Source of the DNA: Aphis gossypii
Lineage: Eukaryota > Arthropoda > Insecta > Hemiptera > Aphididae
Length of the DNA stretch: 64,000 nt
NCBI RefSeq assembly: GCF_020184175.1
Contig: NC_065531.1
Span: 69,224,604 to 69,288,603, forward strand
Reading direction: 5' to 3'
Below are positions 27,301 to 39,323 of the stretch, one piece after another; position 1 is the first letter of the stretch; each line of letters opens with the position of its first letter. The notes under the pieces were generated by a model. That model did no database searches. It worked only from the letters and a program-made list of their open reading frames with translations, and was not told the origin of the DNA. The position numbers were made by a program, and so were the translations under genes.

Positions 27301-28520
27301 CTTAAAAAATAAGAAAGCCATTTAAAAGGTTTAAAAATCAAATGAATAAAAAAAAATTAACGGTCAATGCATTTCTTATGGGATGAACCATGATAACGGT
27401 TTGTTTGGACCAGATGCATTATCATTATCGATTGTGACGCAACGACTAATCTCCTTTATAAGAAAACTTACAGCAAACATAGCTTTTTCTTCTTCAGCTA
27501 AACGAGCCAATTGAATGTTTTCAGCCTCTTCCAAATCATTATTAAGAAAACTATAAAAATCATTAGTAGTCATGCCAAAACCATGTGCAGTAGAGTTCAA
27601 CTCGTTTGCTTGGTCGGTACCAATTTTGCTAACATCAATTGATAAATCTTAGAAACAAAATAAAACTAATCAATTTATACTCATTTTTAGTTTTTAAACA
27701 TTAATGCTTACCAAAATCGACTTCACTTTCCTCATCAGATTCCTCAGAACCATCAGTTTTAGGCTTAATATCTAAATATTTTCTGGAATCATCAGTTTGA
27801 ATTGTGTCTTCATCGCTATATTTATATGGAATAGCAGCATTGGCGGTAGACTTTTTTTTAGCATCATCTGCATCTGATTTGGTTACGGGGCCAAATTTTT
27901 CTTCCAGATACAGCTGGTGTAAAAATTTATTTTCAGAAACTAAAATTTTCAAAACATGATTTAAATTATATAACAATAAATGACTAAAAGAAAAAAAAAT
28001 CTCACTTGTTAAGAACTCATTTTGTACAAGAATACGATAACGTTCATAGTTTAAATGACGTTCTTCATATGACATTTGTTCATCTTCATCATCTTTCTTT
28101 GGTTCTCTAATAAAATCTAAATGAGCTCGTGCATCAAACCTATCAATCATTATTTCTTCATTTCCTTGCCAGGGCATCCTAATATAAGAAAAACGCAATC
28201 AATCCAATATTATAAAAAGAACAAAAAAGAAAAAAGAAAAATTTGCTTAATGGTTAAATGCTTACATAGTAGCAGGGCTGTTGGCTGCTATTGCAATGCT
28301 CGGATCTATATGTATTTTACATTGACGACCATGTAATTGTAAAAATTGTGTAGGATCAGCTTTCTAAAAATTAATAAGATACAATTTTATTGTTGATTTT
28401 TAGGAAAAAAAAAACACTTACAATTTTTTCATAATAATCCTTTCGGCGTTGGGCTCGCCTTTGATAGTCAACCAATAGGCCGCGGATTTTTTTCTCTTGT
28501 TTTCTTGCTTCGTGCCACAT
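21308..28520 (-). CDS. CLASRP: CLASRP (SWAP2) SR-rich alternative splicing regulator
   Basis: Nuclear splicing regulator that binds CLK kinases in mammals. Minus-strand exons: 28520-28422, 28363-28266, 28178-28006, 27939-27712, 27647-27472, 26807-26734, 26662-26501, 26338-26198, 25783-25736, 25669-25577, 25514-25478, 25291-25216, 25084-24979, 24920-24813, 24736-24272, and a probable last exon 21329-21308. About 701 residues (human 674). The N-terminal DRY_EERY region is clear: MWHEARKQEKKIRGLLVDYQ, MPWQGNEEIMIDRFDARAHLD, NYERYRILVQNEF. Then EEEKAMFAGRRSRRERRAFR, SRSPTPENSGQVTYITSFG, RS repeats, the TPQELMKRKMKVLLNKQYKADKK block with a charged coiled coil, and a long RS/RD tail. If the last intron is not removed, translation stops at TGA 24270-24268 after NLK; if spliced it ends KPLVDYD. 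The last exon is inference. Confidence 0.93.
21580..22640 (+). pseudogene. Decayed LINE (non-LTR) reverse transcriptase
   Basis: Translating the plus strand in shifting frames gives remnants of a non-LTR reverse transcriptase in the right order. VDLTYSDKTYDQVNDNIIIQ (from about 21733) corresponds to the VDxIYTDFSKAFDKVNHxxLI core. Then come a WFKS-like FKSNFSDRV, NSIKILRYIIS (about 22010), and IMWNPVFNVDIQKIEKV (about 22193), the typical region after the RT domain. Many stops and frame shifts mean it is dead. It lies, opposite in orientation, inside the proposed last intron of CLASRP. I did not identify a catalytic YADD box, and 5'/3' ends are uncertain. Confidence 0.75.
23195..23770 (+). repeat. 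Dispersed repeat family, copy A
   Basis: Shares ordered words with copies at about 34140-35000 and 52776-53830: a T-run then GTGTATRTxTACACxA, then TAGTAGxTGAxxAAATA, a G-rich GGTGATTT-like stretch, CTAGTTTGTACTTGAAGAGG, and TTTTTAGCTATTTAAAGGCATAAG. It has no coding capacity. It is probably a transposon-derived family; its class is unknown. It lies in the proposed last intron of CLASRP. Boundaries are approximate. Confidence 0.6.
25891..26066. mobile_element. 176-bp foldback element in CLASRP intron 8
   Basis: The left end starts CTACACTCTGTTCAGTTTAA and continues GAGTACAC. The reverse complement of the right end is CTACTCTATTAAATTTAAGA then GCACAC, so the arms match over roughly 27 bases with a few differences. 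The inside is richer in G and C than its surroundings. Size and ends fit a non-autonomous DNA transposon. No certain target duplication was found. Confidence 0.65.
27046..27424. mobile_element. 379-bp foldback element in CLASRP intron 5
   Basis: Two arms of about 145 bases face each other (about 27046-27195 and 27280-27424). Matching landmarks include CCAAACAAACCATTATC on the left and GATAACGGTTTGTTTGG on the right, a shared CATAAGAAATGCATTGACC in opposite orientation, and TTTTGTATGCAT against ATGCATACAAAA next to the centre. It looks like a MITE or a collapsed inverted pair. Its right edge is 47 bases from exon 5 (ends 27472 on minus), so its transcript could form a long hairpin beside the splice donor. 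Confidence 0.75.
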
Positions 28521-29782
28521 GATATCTATTTAAGAGTTAGAACACCAAAGAACTATAGTGAAAAATGCTAAAATCATCAGTGTGTTCATACTTGACAGTC
28601 AAGTATAGTAGTCATAACGAACGTACAGGATGTGTATACAAGTTAAATGTTAACAGTTATTAATTCATGAATAAATGAAGAGGATAGAGAAGTAGAGACG
28701 ATTGATATTATACTAATGAGTAATATACTTAAATATGGATGTAAAGTCGAGTACTCGAGTGACAGCCTTTGGTACGACTTCTGACAGTCACCACTGCCCC
28801 GTGACCACTACTAACTACTTTTTTGTAGTGATAAGAAACATTGTATACACGGCTGCATCCACAGATATATTAGGCACCAAGCATTTATAATAACATAACC
28901 CAATCACAAGATAGCGCCATGACATTCACTCATTGCCGATTTAGGTAGCAACTATTTTAATATAATATATAAATAATATGTAATAACTGACAACTATAAC
29001 AACGAACAACTGCTATTTTTGTACGCACGGGGCTCGAATTGTATCCGATACCGATGCGTAATTTTTAATTTTGTTGAGCATGTTCCGTAAGGTTGTGAAT
29101 GTTGTGATGCACGTCCTGTCCTTACCGTTCTTACTGATATATTCAGAAACCTAAGAAAAAATCTTCAATACGATACGAATATACGATGAAATTAACTCCA
29201 AAGTGCACATGGCTTTAGTCGCATAGTTCATAGTAACGAGTCATTACTAAATTAATGGGCCAACTAGCAAAGATGACAAGATATTATATTTTTCTAATTT
29301 TCTAATTATTGTGGTTTTTTATTTTTACATTGTTATCTTCTTAAGAATATTTTACCTGGTATATGGTACTATGGTAGTTATATTATCAAATGTATTTCCC
29401 GCGGATTTTCACCCAGCAGCAGCTATCAGCTCAATGCTCAATATTGTTTTTATTTTTAATTTTGTATTTTTGTTTTGTAATCCGCTACTTGATAGTTGGT
29501 GATCACTATTCATTAGTTCATAATCACTCAAATCTTTGTTCTAACAGTTGTCGGATACTATTACTCGGTTAGTCTGTTAATGAGTTGTCGGCTGTTGATT
29601 TCCATTGCTTCTATATTAATTATTTCGTATATTCTGTAGTATTTCTATTTTAGATTTGGTTTAGTTTTCTTGAATACTCCTCAATATTCAATAGCAGTAA
29701 TAATTACTATTTATTAAAATAGTTGTACGTTAACAGCACTAAACACTACACGGTTATTGTGATCATTTACTGTGTAACCACT
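28521..29782. promoter_or_regulatory. Divergent promoter region of CLASRP and ORC3
   Basis: The start codons of CLASRP (minus) and ORC3 (plus) lie back to back with 1,262 bases between them, which must hold both promoters and 5' leaders. The part at 28700-29260 is less AT-rich than average. No TATA box is convincing, as expected for housekeeping genes. Frames at 29311-29572 are short and unlike any known protein. Confidence 0.6.
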
Positions 29783-32700
29783 ATGGATTCAACGGTTTCC
29801 GTGTCAAAGGTATGTTCTAAATATAAAAACAAATAGGTAGTAGTTTTATCATTTGATGACTTCTACCTACACATTTTCATGTAAATAATCGTGTAGCATA
29901 TATTCTTATTGTATCCTAGGGCACAGATTCTATATTTCTTTATAAAAATTGATACAATAATAAATTTGATTATGAATCTGGAAGTCTGTTATTTGTATCC
30001 ACCTATTATAATATACTACTATTGATTTGGATTTAATCAGTTTTAGTTTCTTTAAAAAAAAATTATATGATGTTATTTGTTAAAATACTACTTAAATTAC
30101 TATAGGTTATAAATTTATTATTCAATTTGAAAAAAGGCATAATTGCAATTTGTAACTTGAAGAATTTGTATTTGTTATTGTTTCAAATGTATTAAACTTT
30201 ACGACAGTTAAGGCCATTGTTACAATGTTTGGTTAGTACCTGATAACGCTAACCGGAATAATTTCTCATGTGTTAACCGATAGAAGTCTACTGATTAGTC
30301 GTAACCAACACTTAACCGGACATTGTAAGAATGGCCCTTAGTATGTTAGAAATTAAATAGTGTTTATTTTATAGCACCCTTGGCTATATTTATATTAAAT
30401 ATTAAAATATCGATAGCTGATAAATTAACTTAATATAAATTAAAAATAATTTTGATTTTTACTGTCTTAGGGATGTTTTGTGTTTAAAAAACCAAACAAA
30501 GAAAAGAACAATAAAAGAAGAAGCAAAAAACAACTGACAACCAATCAACCAGAAGCTGAGTTATGGCATACTACATACATTGATGTTTGGAATAATATTA
30601 AATCTAAAATTGATGTAATTATAGTTTAATTAATTTTACACATATTGTATACAAATATATCATTAATACAAATTACTAAAATGTTTTAGGATTTAAATGG
30701 ATCAATATATTCCAAGTTTATTTCAGACACAGTAAATTTCATGACAAAATCAAACATTACTACAAATCAAAGCATTCCAACTGCATGTTTACTGACAGGT
30801 TCAGTTTTTAAAATTAAATTAGTTATAAATATCTTTTTATATAAAATTATACTTTTATTTAAATAGGAGTGAATTTACCGGATCATGAATCATTATTTGG
30901 ATTATTAGCGACCAACTTAGAAAAATCCCAACCGCCTGTTATTGTTGCAACACTATTTTCTGAACACTTTTCTAGTGTCAAAAATGCAGTTATAAGTATG
31001 GTGTCACAATTATTACATACAGATGATGATGAATCCGATGTATGTCTACTTATTTTTTAATTTATCATGCTTATTTTTTAATATTATTAATTAAATAAAT
31101 TGAATTTTAGTCTGATGAAGAAATGGATGAAAGCTTAAATTTTGTTGTTAAGCGATCTGAATGTACTATATCTAATTTAATTGAATGGTATAGTAATCAA
31201 CCAAATGGAACTCGTATAGCAGTTCTAGTAAAAGATTATGAAATGTGTCAGCAAACAGTCTTGCAAAATTTCATTTTACTTTTAAGGTTTTTGTGAAATT
31301 ATTCTCTTATAATATTTGTATTTACTTATATCATAGATTAAATACTTAAAGCCAAATCAATAGTTAGTGGCTCATTATTTTAATTTGGATTTGTTTTTTC
31401 AGTAGTTTGTGAAAGTATAAGATTAGTTGATACTTATTTCCCATCTCCTGCCATCATACATAACTAATGTGTCAAATTAAAATAATGATTAATAAATGAT
31501 TGTATGGATGTTGCGGAAATAAAGTCTTATTTAATTTATGCTTATGTATTATTTTAAACATTTAAACTTTTTTTTTATATATAGTTGCTATATCAAAGAA
31601 ATCCCAATTGTAATGGCTATTGGTATTGCTACTTCTATCTCAAACTTACACAATTCTCTGCCTCATCATGTGGTCACCAAACTTAAAGTGAAAATGTTTG
31701 TTAGTGAAGCATCTGTAGTATTTTTAAACAATATTATGGATCAGGTATAATTAATTAATATTTTTAATAAATTATTGCATGGTTAACTTTTATTAATATT
31801 TATAAATACAAGTATAATGTAGATTTGTATGTTTTAATCTTTTTTATTTAGGTATTTTTAAAACCAGACTGTTCATTCTACTTAGGTGGACGTATTTTGG
31901 ATTATGTAACTGAAGTGTTTTTGTACTATAATTTCTCTATCAAACAGTTTATAGAAAGTCTTAAGGTAATAATAATAACTTAATTCTTATAACTCAAGAA
32001 CTGAAATTTTACTAATAACAATTATTACAGTTTTGCCTCATAGAACATTTTTACAGAAAGCCTCTTAATTGCATATGTGTTGCTCATGAGTCAGCACAAG
32101 AAGCTTTATTTAATTCTTTAGATAAAAAAACATTAGAAGAAATCACAAAACTGCGTTCAACCAATTATAAATTAAAAATTGATAGCAATTTTAAGGTATA
32201 ATCATATGATCTTCAATAATTGTTCAAAACTATGATTAATTATACTAAACATTTATTTTCAATGGCAATTCCAGGAAAATTTTCTTCGATTAATTAGAGA
32301 GTTAAAAGCTTGTATCAATGATTTTTATATTGGATTAAGAGTATTACACATTTTAGTGGCAGATTTACCACATTCACCATTAGGAACTAAAGTATTCAAA
32401 TTGATAACTTTTTTTTCTATAAAGTACATGAATGTTCTATTTTTTTAGCTCAGAGAAATGTATTGTACTGCAATGAAGAAACATATAATTGACGATACAT
32501 CTTATAAAACATGTCTACAACTATTAAAATTTTTGTCCAAAGATGATTTACTTGCAAAATTTGACAAAGTAATTTACTATTTTTTATTAGTGTTTATATT
32601 TGATTTAATATGTAACTCTTTTATATTATTTAGATAATTCATGTGTTGAAGAATGTAAAAAATAATCAACGAACAAAAGATGCTTTAAAATTAGTTCAAA

Positions 32701-35700
32701 GTTATGTAAAAAGTTTAGAAGAGTCCCATTTAAATAATTTAGTTATTGAAAAAGAGAAACCTAAAGAGAAACCCAAAGAAAGTTTACAAGCTATATCAAG
32801 ATCACAGTTTAAAAAAGTATAATTTAACATAGTTATAAATTTACATTGTTTTATTATTTTTTTTATTTTTTGTTAGATACTTATAGAAAATGTTAAAAAT
32901 GAAGATAACCAGCCAATGACTGAGTTTGAAAAAGCACGTTCAGAAACTTTAGATAATTTTACGGAAATAATATTACGTCAATTCCTTGTACCTCCAACAA
33001 CCATGCCTTTAAACGAATTATTGATATTTGATGATTTGCCATCAATTAAACGTAAAATTGTTGGAGAAGATAGAGCTGCTCAATATACAGCATTTATTAA
33101 CCCACAACACTATTTATGTGTAAGAAATCTATTAAGATTTAATTGATTTGCGTATACTCTACTAATAAATATTATACCAACAGTGTGATTGCTGTGAATT
33201 GGAATTTACTGAACAAATATTCAAAACCATGCCAGATATATCTATTGTGTACAAATTACATTTAGAGTCAAGGTTTGACCAGATTAACATATATGATTGG
33301 TTACAGGTAACTTAAACTTAAATTATTATGTGATCTAATAACTAAGTCAATTTTAAATTATTCTTCATTACATTTTTTCAAATAGAATATATTAGTTTAT
33401 TATTTTTAAACTGAAATATTAATAATTGATTAATGTAATCTATTTAAGATGTATTAAAACATCTTTATAATTTTATTTTTTTATTTTAATTTTATTATTA
33501 CTTCTTATAAATTAATTTTATGTTGTTATGTTAATTCATATGATGTCTTTAATCTACATGATTATTAAATAAATAATAAAGTTATTAACTAGGTTTCAAT
33601 GTATTAATTGTGGATTGTAGATTATATCTTTCTAATTTTTATTATTATTATTTTTTTTAGAAATTTATTTCTATTGTTGGTCCAAGTCAAAACGACAATG
33701 ATAATGATGATGATATAGATCCAGTATTACAGTATCCTTTTAAGTTTCAATACATTTTTAATATATATTTGTATAACATCTTTTAGTAAAATGGCTTATA
33801 AGTTATAAAAAATAGTTAAAAATTAAAATGGTAATTATTCAAGTTAATTTGAAGACTATACTGTTACATAAATAGCATTTATTTTATGTTTCTGCTATTT
33901 TACATTTTAGATTTTAAATGAAGTAATAAATGTATTTATTTTTCCAGCTGCAGATTTTTAAAATTTTTGCGGGGAAGGTCCTATGAAATAATATGTGTTT
34001 CAAATGTCTTAATTTTATTTTTATAAAAACAAGGATATAGTACAATATATTTATATGTAAATATCAGCTTCTGGGGGCGGCAGGGGTCCAAACACCTGGA
34101 CCATCGCCGTAAGTTCGTCACCGGATTTTACTATGATGTGTGTTTTTTTTCTTGTGTATGTGTATACGATAAGTAGTAGATGAAATACTTTAATTTTCAA
34201 CTTAGAGGGTGATTTAGATGGCGAATTAAATCTACTTTGTACTTTAAAGTGGTAAAATCATTATTATTGTTTTGGAAAAATAAACTAAAAATGTAGGAAA
34301 CTAAATTTTTTTACAAAAAATCAGTTTTTGACCAAATTAATTAAATTTTTTTTACTTAAAAACGAGTAACTTTATATACTTAAAATGTTCACAGAAAGTT
34401 GTTATTTTCTAAACATATTATAATTTTCAAAATATTTTAATATTTTTTGAGCTATTTATAAATATTTAAAATTTACAGAAATTTTTTTCTATAAATGCCA
34501 ATACAAAATGTGTTGTTGGGTGAAAATGCTAAAAATTGAATAAGAAATTCCTCATTAGTTTTTTATTTACCAATTAAAAAATATTGAATGTGTATAAATT
34601 ATTCTGTAATTAGATATTCATAAAAATTGTTTCTTTAAATCTAAGATTTTAAAAGTTAATATACATACAAGATTTTTTATTAGTTTTTCTACTTCAAACA
34701 AAAGTAAATAGTTTACCAAATAGTCACATTATTTTTTATAATTATTGAATATTCACAACTATTTCTCCTCAAACAGTTTTTGTATTTTGTGGAACTTGAA
34801 ATTTTTTATATATAGAATAATATTCGAAATATTTTGACTTTTTGAATTAATTATATGCCTAAGAAATTTTTTATTTTTTTAAATGATGATAACATTAACA
34901 TTTTTATTGTCAGGTCAAAATTCTTAAAAATTTAATTCAAGATTCCACGTAAGTTGTTTTTTTATCTGTATAAATATAAAAATATATAGGCACAATTTGA
35001 AGGTTATGATTTTTAGCATGTCATTTAAATAATTAAACAATTCTTTTTAACAAGTTTGTACCAAATGAGCCTACAACTTACAAGTGATCTTTTATTTTAG
35101 GCAAGGTTAAATTTTCACTTATTATATTTTGGTGTAGATTTGAAAAATAACTGTTTCTCACATAGACAATTAAATAGCATTTTTTTAGAGTTAAAACACC
35201 TGACTATTAGGTATCACAAAATAAAACTCTGAATGTGGTATACTAAGAGGTTTTGACTTAAGCCATTTCAAATATTTATAAATGATGTTCAATTATACAA
35301 ATTATAGTTGTAGGCTCATTAAAATTATTTGTAAATATTATGATTATTATAATTTTTTATTTGTAATTCAACTACTACTACTATTTAGCACTTGATCAAT
35401 TATAAATATTGATTATAAATTGTTTTTATTTTTTAAAACTCAACTATGTGTGTTGATTTAAGAATTTCACTTAGAGGAAATAACAACTGCACATGGGCGA
35501 AGACAGGGAATTCAGCTAATGGTCTTTTATAAGGCTTCCTAATGAATGGTTTGCTTAAGATAGCTTAGGATTTATACTTGCATAGTTTTAAAACAGTAAC
35601 ATTTAATAATTACAAAACTTTAATGATTACTACTTCCCTAACAAATATTCTGTATTAAAATTTATGTTTTTTCTTAGATTAGGTTCAATTTATAAATATA

Positions 35701-36003
35701 AATATCTTTATATTTTATTAATTACATTTTCAGATTATAGATATTTTTACTTTGGTAAAATTATTTTTATAATATATTATTTTAATAATATGTATTGTTT
35801 TATTAAATTAATAGATTTTATCTTTAGATCTCCATATTGCTTAGTATTTCATAATACTTAAGAAAATAATAATTTTCCTTAAGCATTTATGTATTAGATC
35901 TCGATTTGTGCGAGCTTTAAATGAATTGCAGCATTTAGGGTATATACGACCGTCGAAGTACAAAGCAGATCATGTGCAGCGCCTTACATGTGGATCTTGT
36001 TAA
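29783..36003 (+). CDS. Orc3: Origin recognition complex subunit 3
   Basis: ORC3 is part of the six-subunit complex that marks replication origins and loads the MCM helicase. Exons are 29783-29809, 30471-30614, 30690-30798, 30867-31039, 31111-31286, 31585-31744, 31852-31965, 32031-32195, 32275-32391, 32449-32568, 32634-32816, 32877-33119, 33184-33306, 33661-33731 and 35898-36003, giving 676 residues (human 711). Conserved blocks: SVSKGCFVFKKP at the start, IPTACLLTGVNLPDHESLFG, the QNFILLL / IPIVMAIGIATSI core of the degenerate AAA+ fold, LPHHVVTKL, FLYYNFSIKQFIESLKF, LIEHFYRKPL, LHILVADLPHSPLGTKLREM, QFLVPPTTMPLNE, DISIVYKLHLES, and the C-terminal winged-helix end RFVRALNELQHLGYIRP, finishing KADHVQRLTCGSC. 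An acidic insert (DDDESDSDEEMDE) spans exons 4-5. The last intron is 2.17 kb and repeat-filled. Confidence 0.95.
33940..34139. mobile_element. GC-rich transposon fragment in ORC3 intron 14
   Basis: A G/C-rich patch (CTTCTGGGGGCGGCAGGGGT near 34068, CACCTGGACCATCGCCG near 34095, GCGGGGAAGGTCC near 33971) contrasts with the AT-rich intron. The GGGGTCC word also occurs at the element end near 3935. No frame and no clear paired ends were seen, so the call is a guess at transposon debris. Confidence 0.35.
34140..35000 (+). repeat. Dispersed repeat family, copy B, in ORC3 intron 14
   Basis: Same ordered words as copies A and C: TTTTTTTCTTGTGTATGTGT then ATACGATAAGTAGTAGATGA, then GGGTGATTTAGATGG, CTACTTTGTACTTTAAAGTGG, and TTTTTTGAGCTATTTATAAA. 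It also has GATAACATTAACATTT near 34889, which copy C carries in reverse orientation near 53590-53605. It makes up much of the large last intron of ORC3. Confidence 0.6.
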
Positions 36004-36038
36004 TGACTATGAGTAATGATTAATATTAGTTGTTGATT

Positions 36039-36044
36039 AATAAA
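36039..36044 (+). promoter_or_regulatory. Poly(A) signal AATAAA of ORC3
   Basis: Canonical hexamer only about 35 bases after the ORC3 stop codon, indicating a short 3' untranslated region. Confidence 0.6.
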
Positions 36045-38750
36045 CTAATATAATTATTTTAATTCCTATTTATTTTTCTCACTTTTTACCCAAAAAAATA
36101 AAAATAATTATTTTCCTTATTAGCTTGTTATATTAATTTTTTAAATTTGTATTACTTATCTAATAAATATTATTTATATTCAAAACAAAAAAGTCAACGT
36201 TGCTATTATGTTCAGAATGAGGACGCGCAAGCGGCCCTATGAGGTCTAATAATTAACTACAAGTTCCTCGATATAATCGTTTTTAATTATAAATTCGGCA
36301 CAGATTCAGGTCATTTCCTAGTCTTATATATATGTATATTGTGTATACGTATTATACACATATATTATGAATATGTGTCTTATTCAAAGGAAGAGACAAT
36401 GAGGCTGTAACATAGGTATTGGTAATGGTACCTATGTTCTATTTTATACTTATGAATATTGCCATATACATCACAAGTATCTGTGGGTTCGAAATACTGC
36501 TATAAAATGAGACCTTCCATGTTATATTAACTTCGTCACCGTAGCTATAGACCGTTGGTACAATGGTACCCGGAATAGTATTTATAGTCAACTTTGTAAG
36601 TATATTTTATTAATATAGTATACATTTGCATGACGTGTATAATAAATAGTGTTGCAACTAGTATTCTGACGTCTGCCCCTTGCAGACGCAGATAGAATGG
36701 TGGTTTTGAATTTGAGGGACTGAATTTTAACATAGATATAACTCGTGTGTATATTTGTAGTAGGTACTTAGTAATAAACACCTAAAAATGTATTTTACAT
36801 AACTAATTATTTTCAAATTAAAGCATTTAACCTTTTTTTGGTGACTATATGAGATTCTGGACGTTTCAAAGTATACGCTAAGAAGGATTAAATTTTATAA
36901 TACTATTTATAACTTACCCATATAATTTTCAGGATTGTATCGATTGCTTAAAAGTTCGTACGTAAGGAGACAAAGAGTACATTTTGATGATTTTTTAATC
37001 GATTATGAATGTTTATTGAAGTTTATAATACCTAAGAATTAAGATTAAATGGATAATACACCAACTGAAATTAAAATACATAATATTCATCGATGAATTA
37101 AATATATTATATGCTGAAAATAATTATTTATTTAGGTATTTGCATATTTCTTAAACTGAATATTCAAATTTGTTTTAAATCTTTTGATCTTGCTTCTTGC
37201 CTAAAACACAACCAGGAAAATAACAAATTCTACTTGTCGTCTCAAAAGAAAATAAATAAGCTATCAAGCTATGTGATAAAAATAAAATAACAACAAATAA
37301 TTTTCTCAACATAATAATAATATGACATATTAAGGTTTAAGTTTTAAATTTTCATTAAAGCAGAATATGTGGATAAATAAAATGGTTTAACACTATTACA
37401 ATATTAATGAAGTAAAATGTATAAACCAAATACTCATAATACGTATTTAGTGACGTACAAATTATATAGAGTTCGGAATAAACTCATCCTCATTAAGTAA
37501 AAAAAAAATATTTGAATATTTTTCTTTTTGAAATTTTTTGAAATTAGAATAAATAATACACGTTATGAAATTTTCGACGTGTTTAAATTTTAGTATTTGT
37601 ACTTAACATACAACATTTATGTGTGGAAAAGCAAAAAGTAAGGATTAAAAGAAGTAGCAGAATATATTGAATGGGTTGTTTCCTCGCGGGACACTGTTTA
37701 TTAATAGGTTGACATTAACCTATAAGTATTTTTAAAATTGCATTGTATAAGCATACTATTGTATAAAATATTATAGTTTATTATAAAATCAATGGTGCTA
37801 TACATACAGGTATGCCACCGAACCGGTAGGGTTTGGAGAAGTACTCATTCTTAAGTGGGCTTTCGTTTGCAGCTGCAGATATAAAATTATATTTTATATT
37901 TTTTTATGATGTAAACACTAAAACTCAATGAAAGGTTTAACTTGGACTTCATAAATCTATATATTATACATACCAGTGGTGGTTATTCAGATGGCTATTA
38001 TATTGATGTACGTATAAAAAATAACTGGCAACAGTTCAAAATAAAGATAAAAGTAAAAACCTTGAAATTGAATTTGGTACACTTAAACAATGATCACGAG
38101 TTGTAAGTGAAAATATTGAAATAATATTATATTATTGATAGGCGTAAAAAAAAATCATTTAAAAAATGTAAATCATGAAAAAAAATCAGTGACAGTTTCA
38201 TCACAACTCATAAATATAAAAGATAAGTGATAAATGTATAGGTATCTATTATATTATACCTTTTATATTTTACCAATTCACCAAAGCTGTTAAAATTAAT
38301 AAAAAAAAAACACCTATATTAATAATATAAATATGTAGTACGTTAAGTACGTAGTGTGTGAATCTATAATTTATCATATTACATACTCATAAAAAAGTTA
38401 TCATTATAATATGTAATTATGATGAACAAAGCGACAATAATAATGTAATCTAAAACCTTTCATATAATCATCTTTAAATATTATTTTTAATTCGTTTTAC
38501 TTATAATTATCTACAGCATGTATCAGTGTATCACACGATAATTCTTACGTAGATATTTCGTATTCGATTGAAAGACGAAGCTATAGTAAATGTTGTTGGC
38601 GTTTTGCAGAGAAATACTCGAACATAAAAGAATAAGTTTGGACTTCCGCGTTTTCCGACTGATCGATAACTGAAAATATTATGGTTACTGTTACCCGTTC
38701 ATAGGTATACACCGGATACAACGTGGACCGTTTTTGCCAACTACAATACC
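36045..38750. other. AT-rich spacer after ORC3
   Basis: No recognisable gene. A short G/C-richer patch near 36660-36710 (GACGTCTGCCCCTTGCAGAC) is part of a 78-codon minus frame (36781-36545) that resembles repeat debris more than a protein. GTACGTTAAGTACG near 38340 and a TATAC-rich hairpin near 36330-36365 are the only structures noticed. Confidence 0.5.
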
Positions 38751-38754
38751 TTAA

Positions 38755-39158
38755 GCCGAGTTCACAGCTACGTCGTCTGTGTTGTCTTGTCCAAAAGTTG
38801 AATTATGCCCAACTCAAGGTAGATCGTTGTTAGTGATGGAACCCATCATGATTAAAACCGGCAAACAGAATACGATGTACCTACGAGTAACATCACACTA
38901 CAGACGAGATAGCTGTGAACCCTGTTTCAGTCACCACTTCGAACTTTATACCACGGTTTGAACGGACCGGCGACAGACTGCAGCATCAGCTGTCATGGCG
39001 TCCATCGGGTGCCGTGTAACTTTTATCGTATTCTGATTGGTTACGGTAATCATGGTATCATTTACTAACCGTGATCTACCAAGAAATTTCCAAAGACGGA
39101 TTGAGTTCGACTTTTGAACACGATACGACTGATGACATAACAGCTATGAACTCGATGG
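38755..39158. mobile_element. About 400-bp element with related inverted ends, perhaps two nested copies
   Basis: The left end starts GCCGAGTTCACAGCTACGTC (38755). The reverse complement of the far right end is CCATCGAGTTCATAGCTGTT (from 39158), and similarity continues inward (CCAAAAGTTGAA against TCAAAAGTCGAA), about 50 bases of arm. A third, inverted copy of the end lies at 38900-38920 and matches the left end in 19 of 21 bases. Both outer ends sit beside TTAA-like sequence (TTAA 38751-38754; TTTTAA 39159-39164), as in piggyBac or Kolobok types, but this is not decisive. Confidence 0.6.
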
Positions 39159-39323
39159 TTTTAAAGTAAGAAAACGGTTGCTGTCAACTAAATTGGTCGC
39201 GCCGTCCGGTTCTCGATAAAATAGTTTTTGCGTCGTTATATCCTCGAGTGTATAAAGTGTTGTGCAGTGCGACGACAGTCCGGCCAAACGGATCTTGTAT
39301 TATTTAGTTTACGTATATATTTT

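Noticed and set aside
29311..29572. Two overlapping plus frames upstream of ORC3
   Set aside because: Hydrophobic, mutually overlapping and outside the ORC3 alignment; more likely leader or promoter DNA.
36476..36500. tRNA-like GTGGGTTCGAAAT word
   Set aside because: No acceptor stem, D-arm or anticodon arm can be drawn around it.
38779..38961. 60-codon plus frame MLSCPKVELC...
   Set aside because: It lies inside the foldback element at 38755-39158 and resembles no protein.
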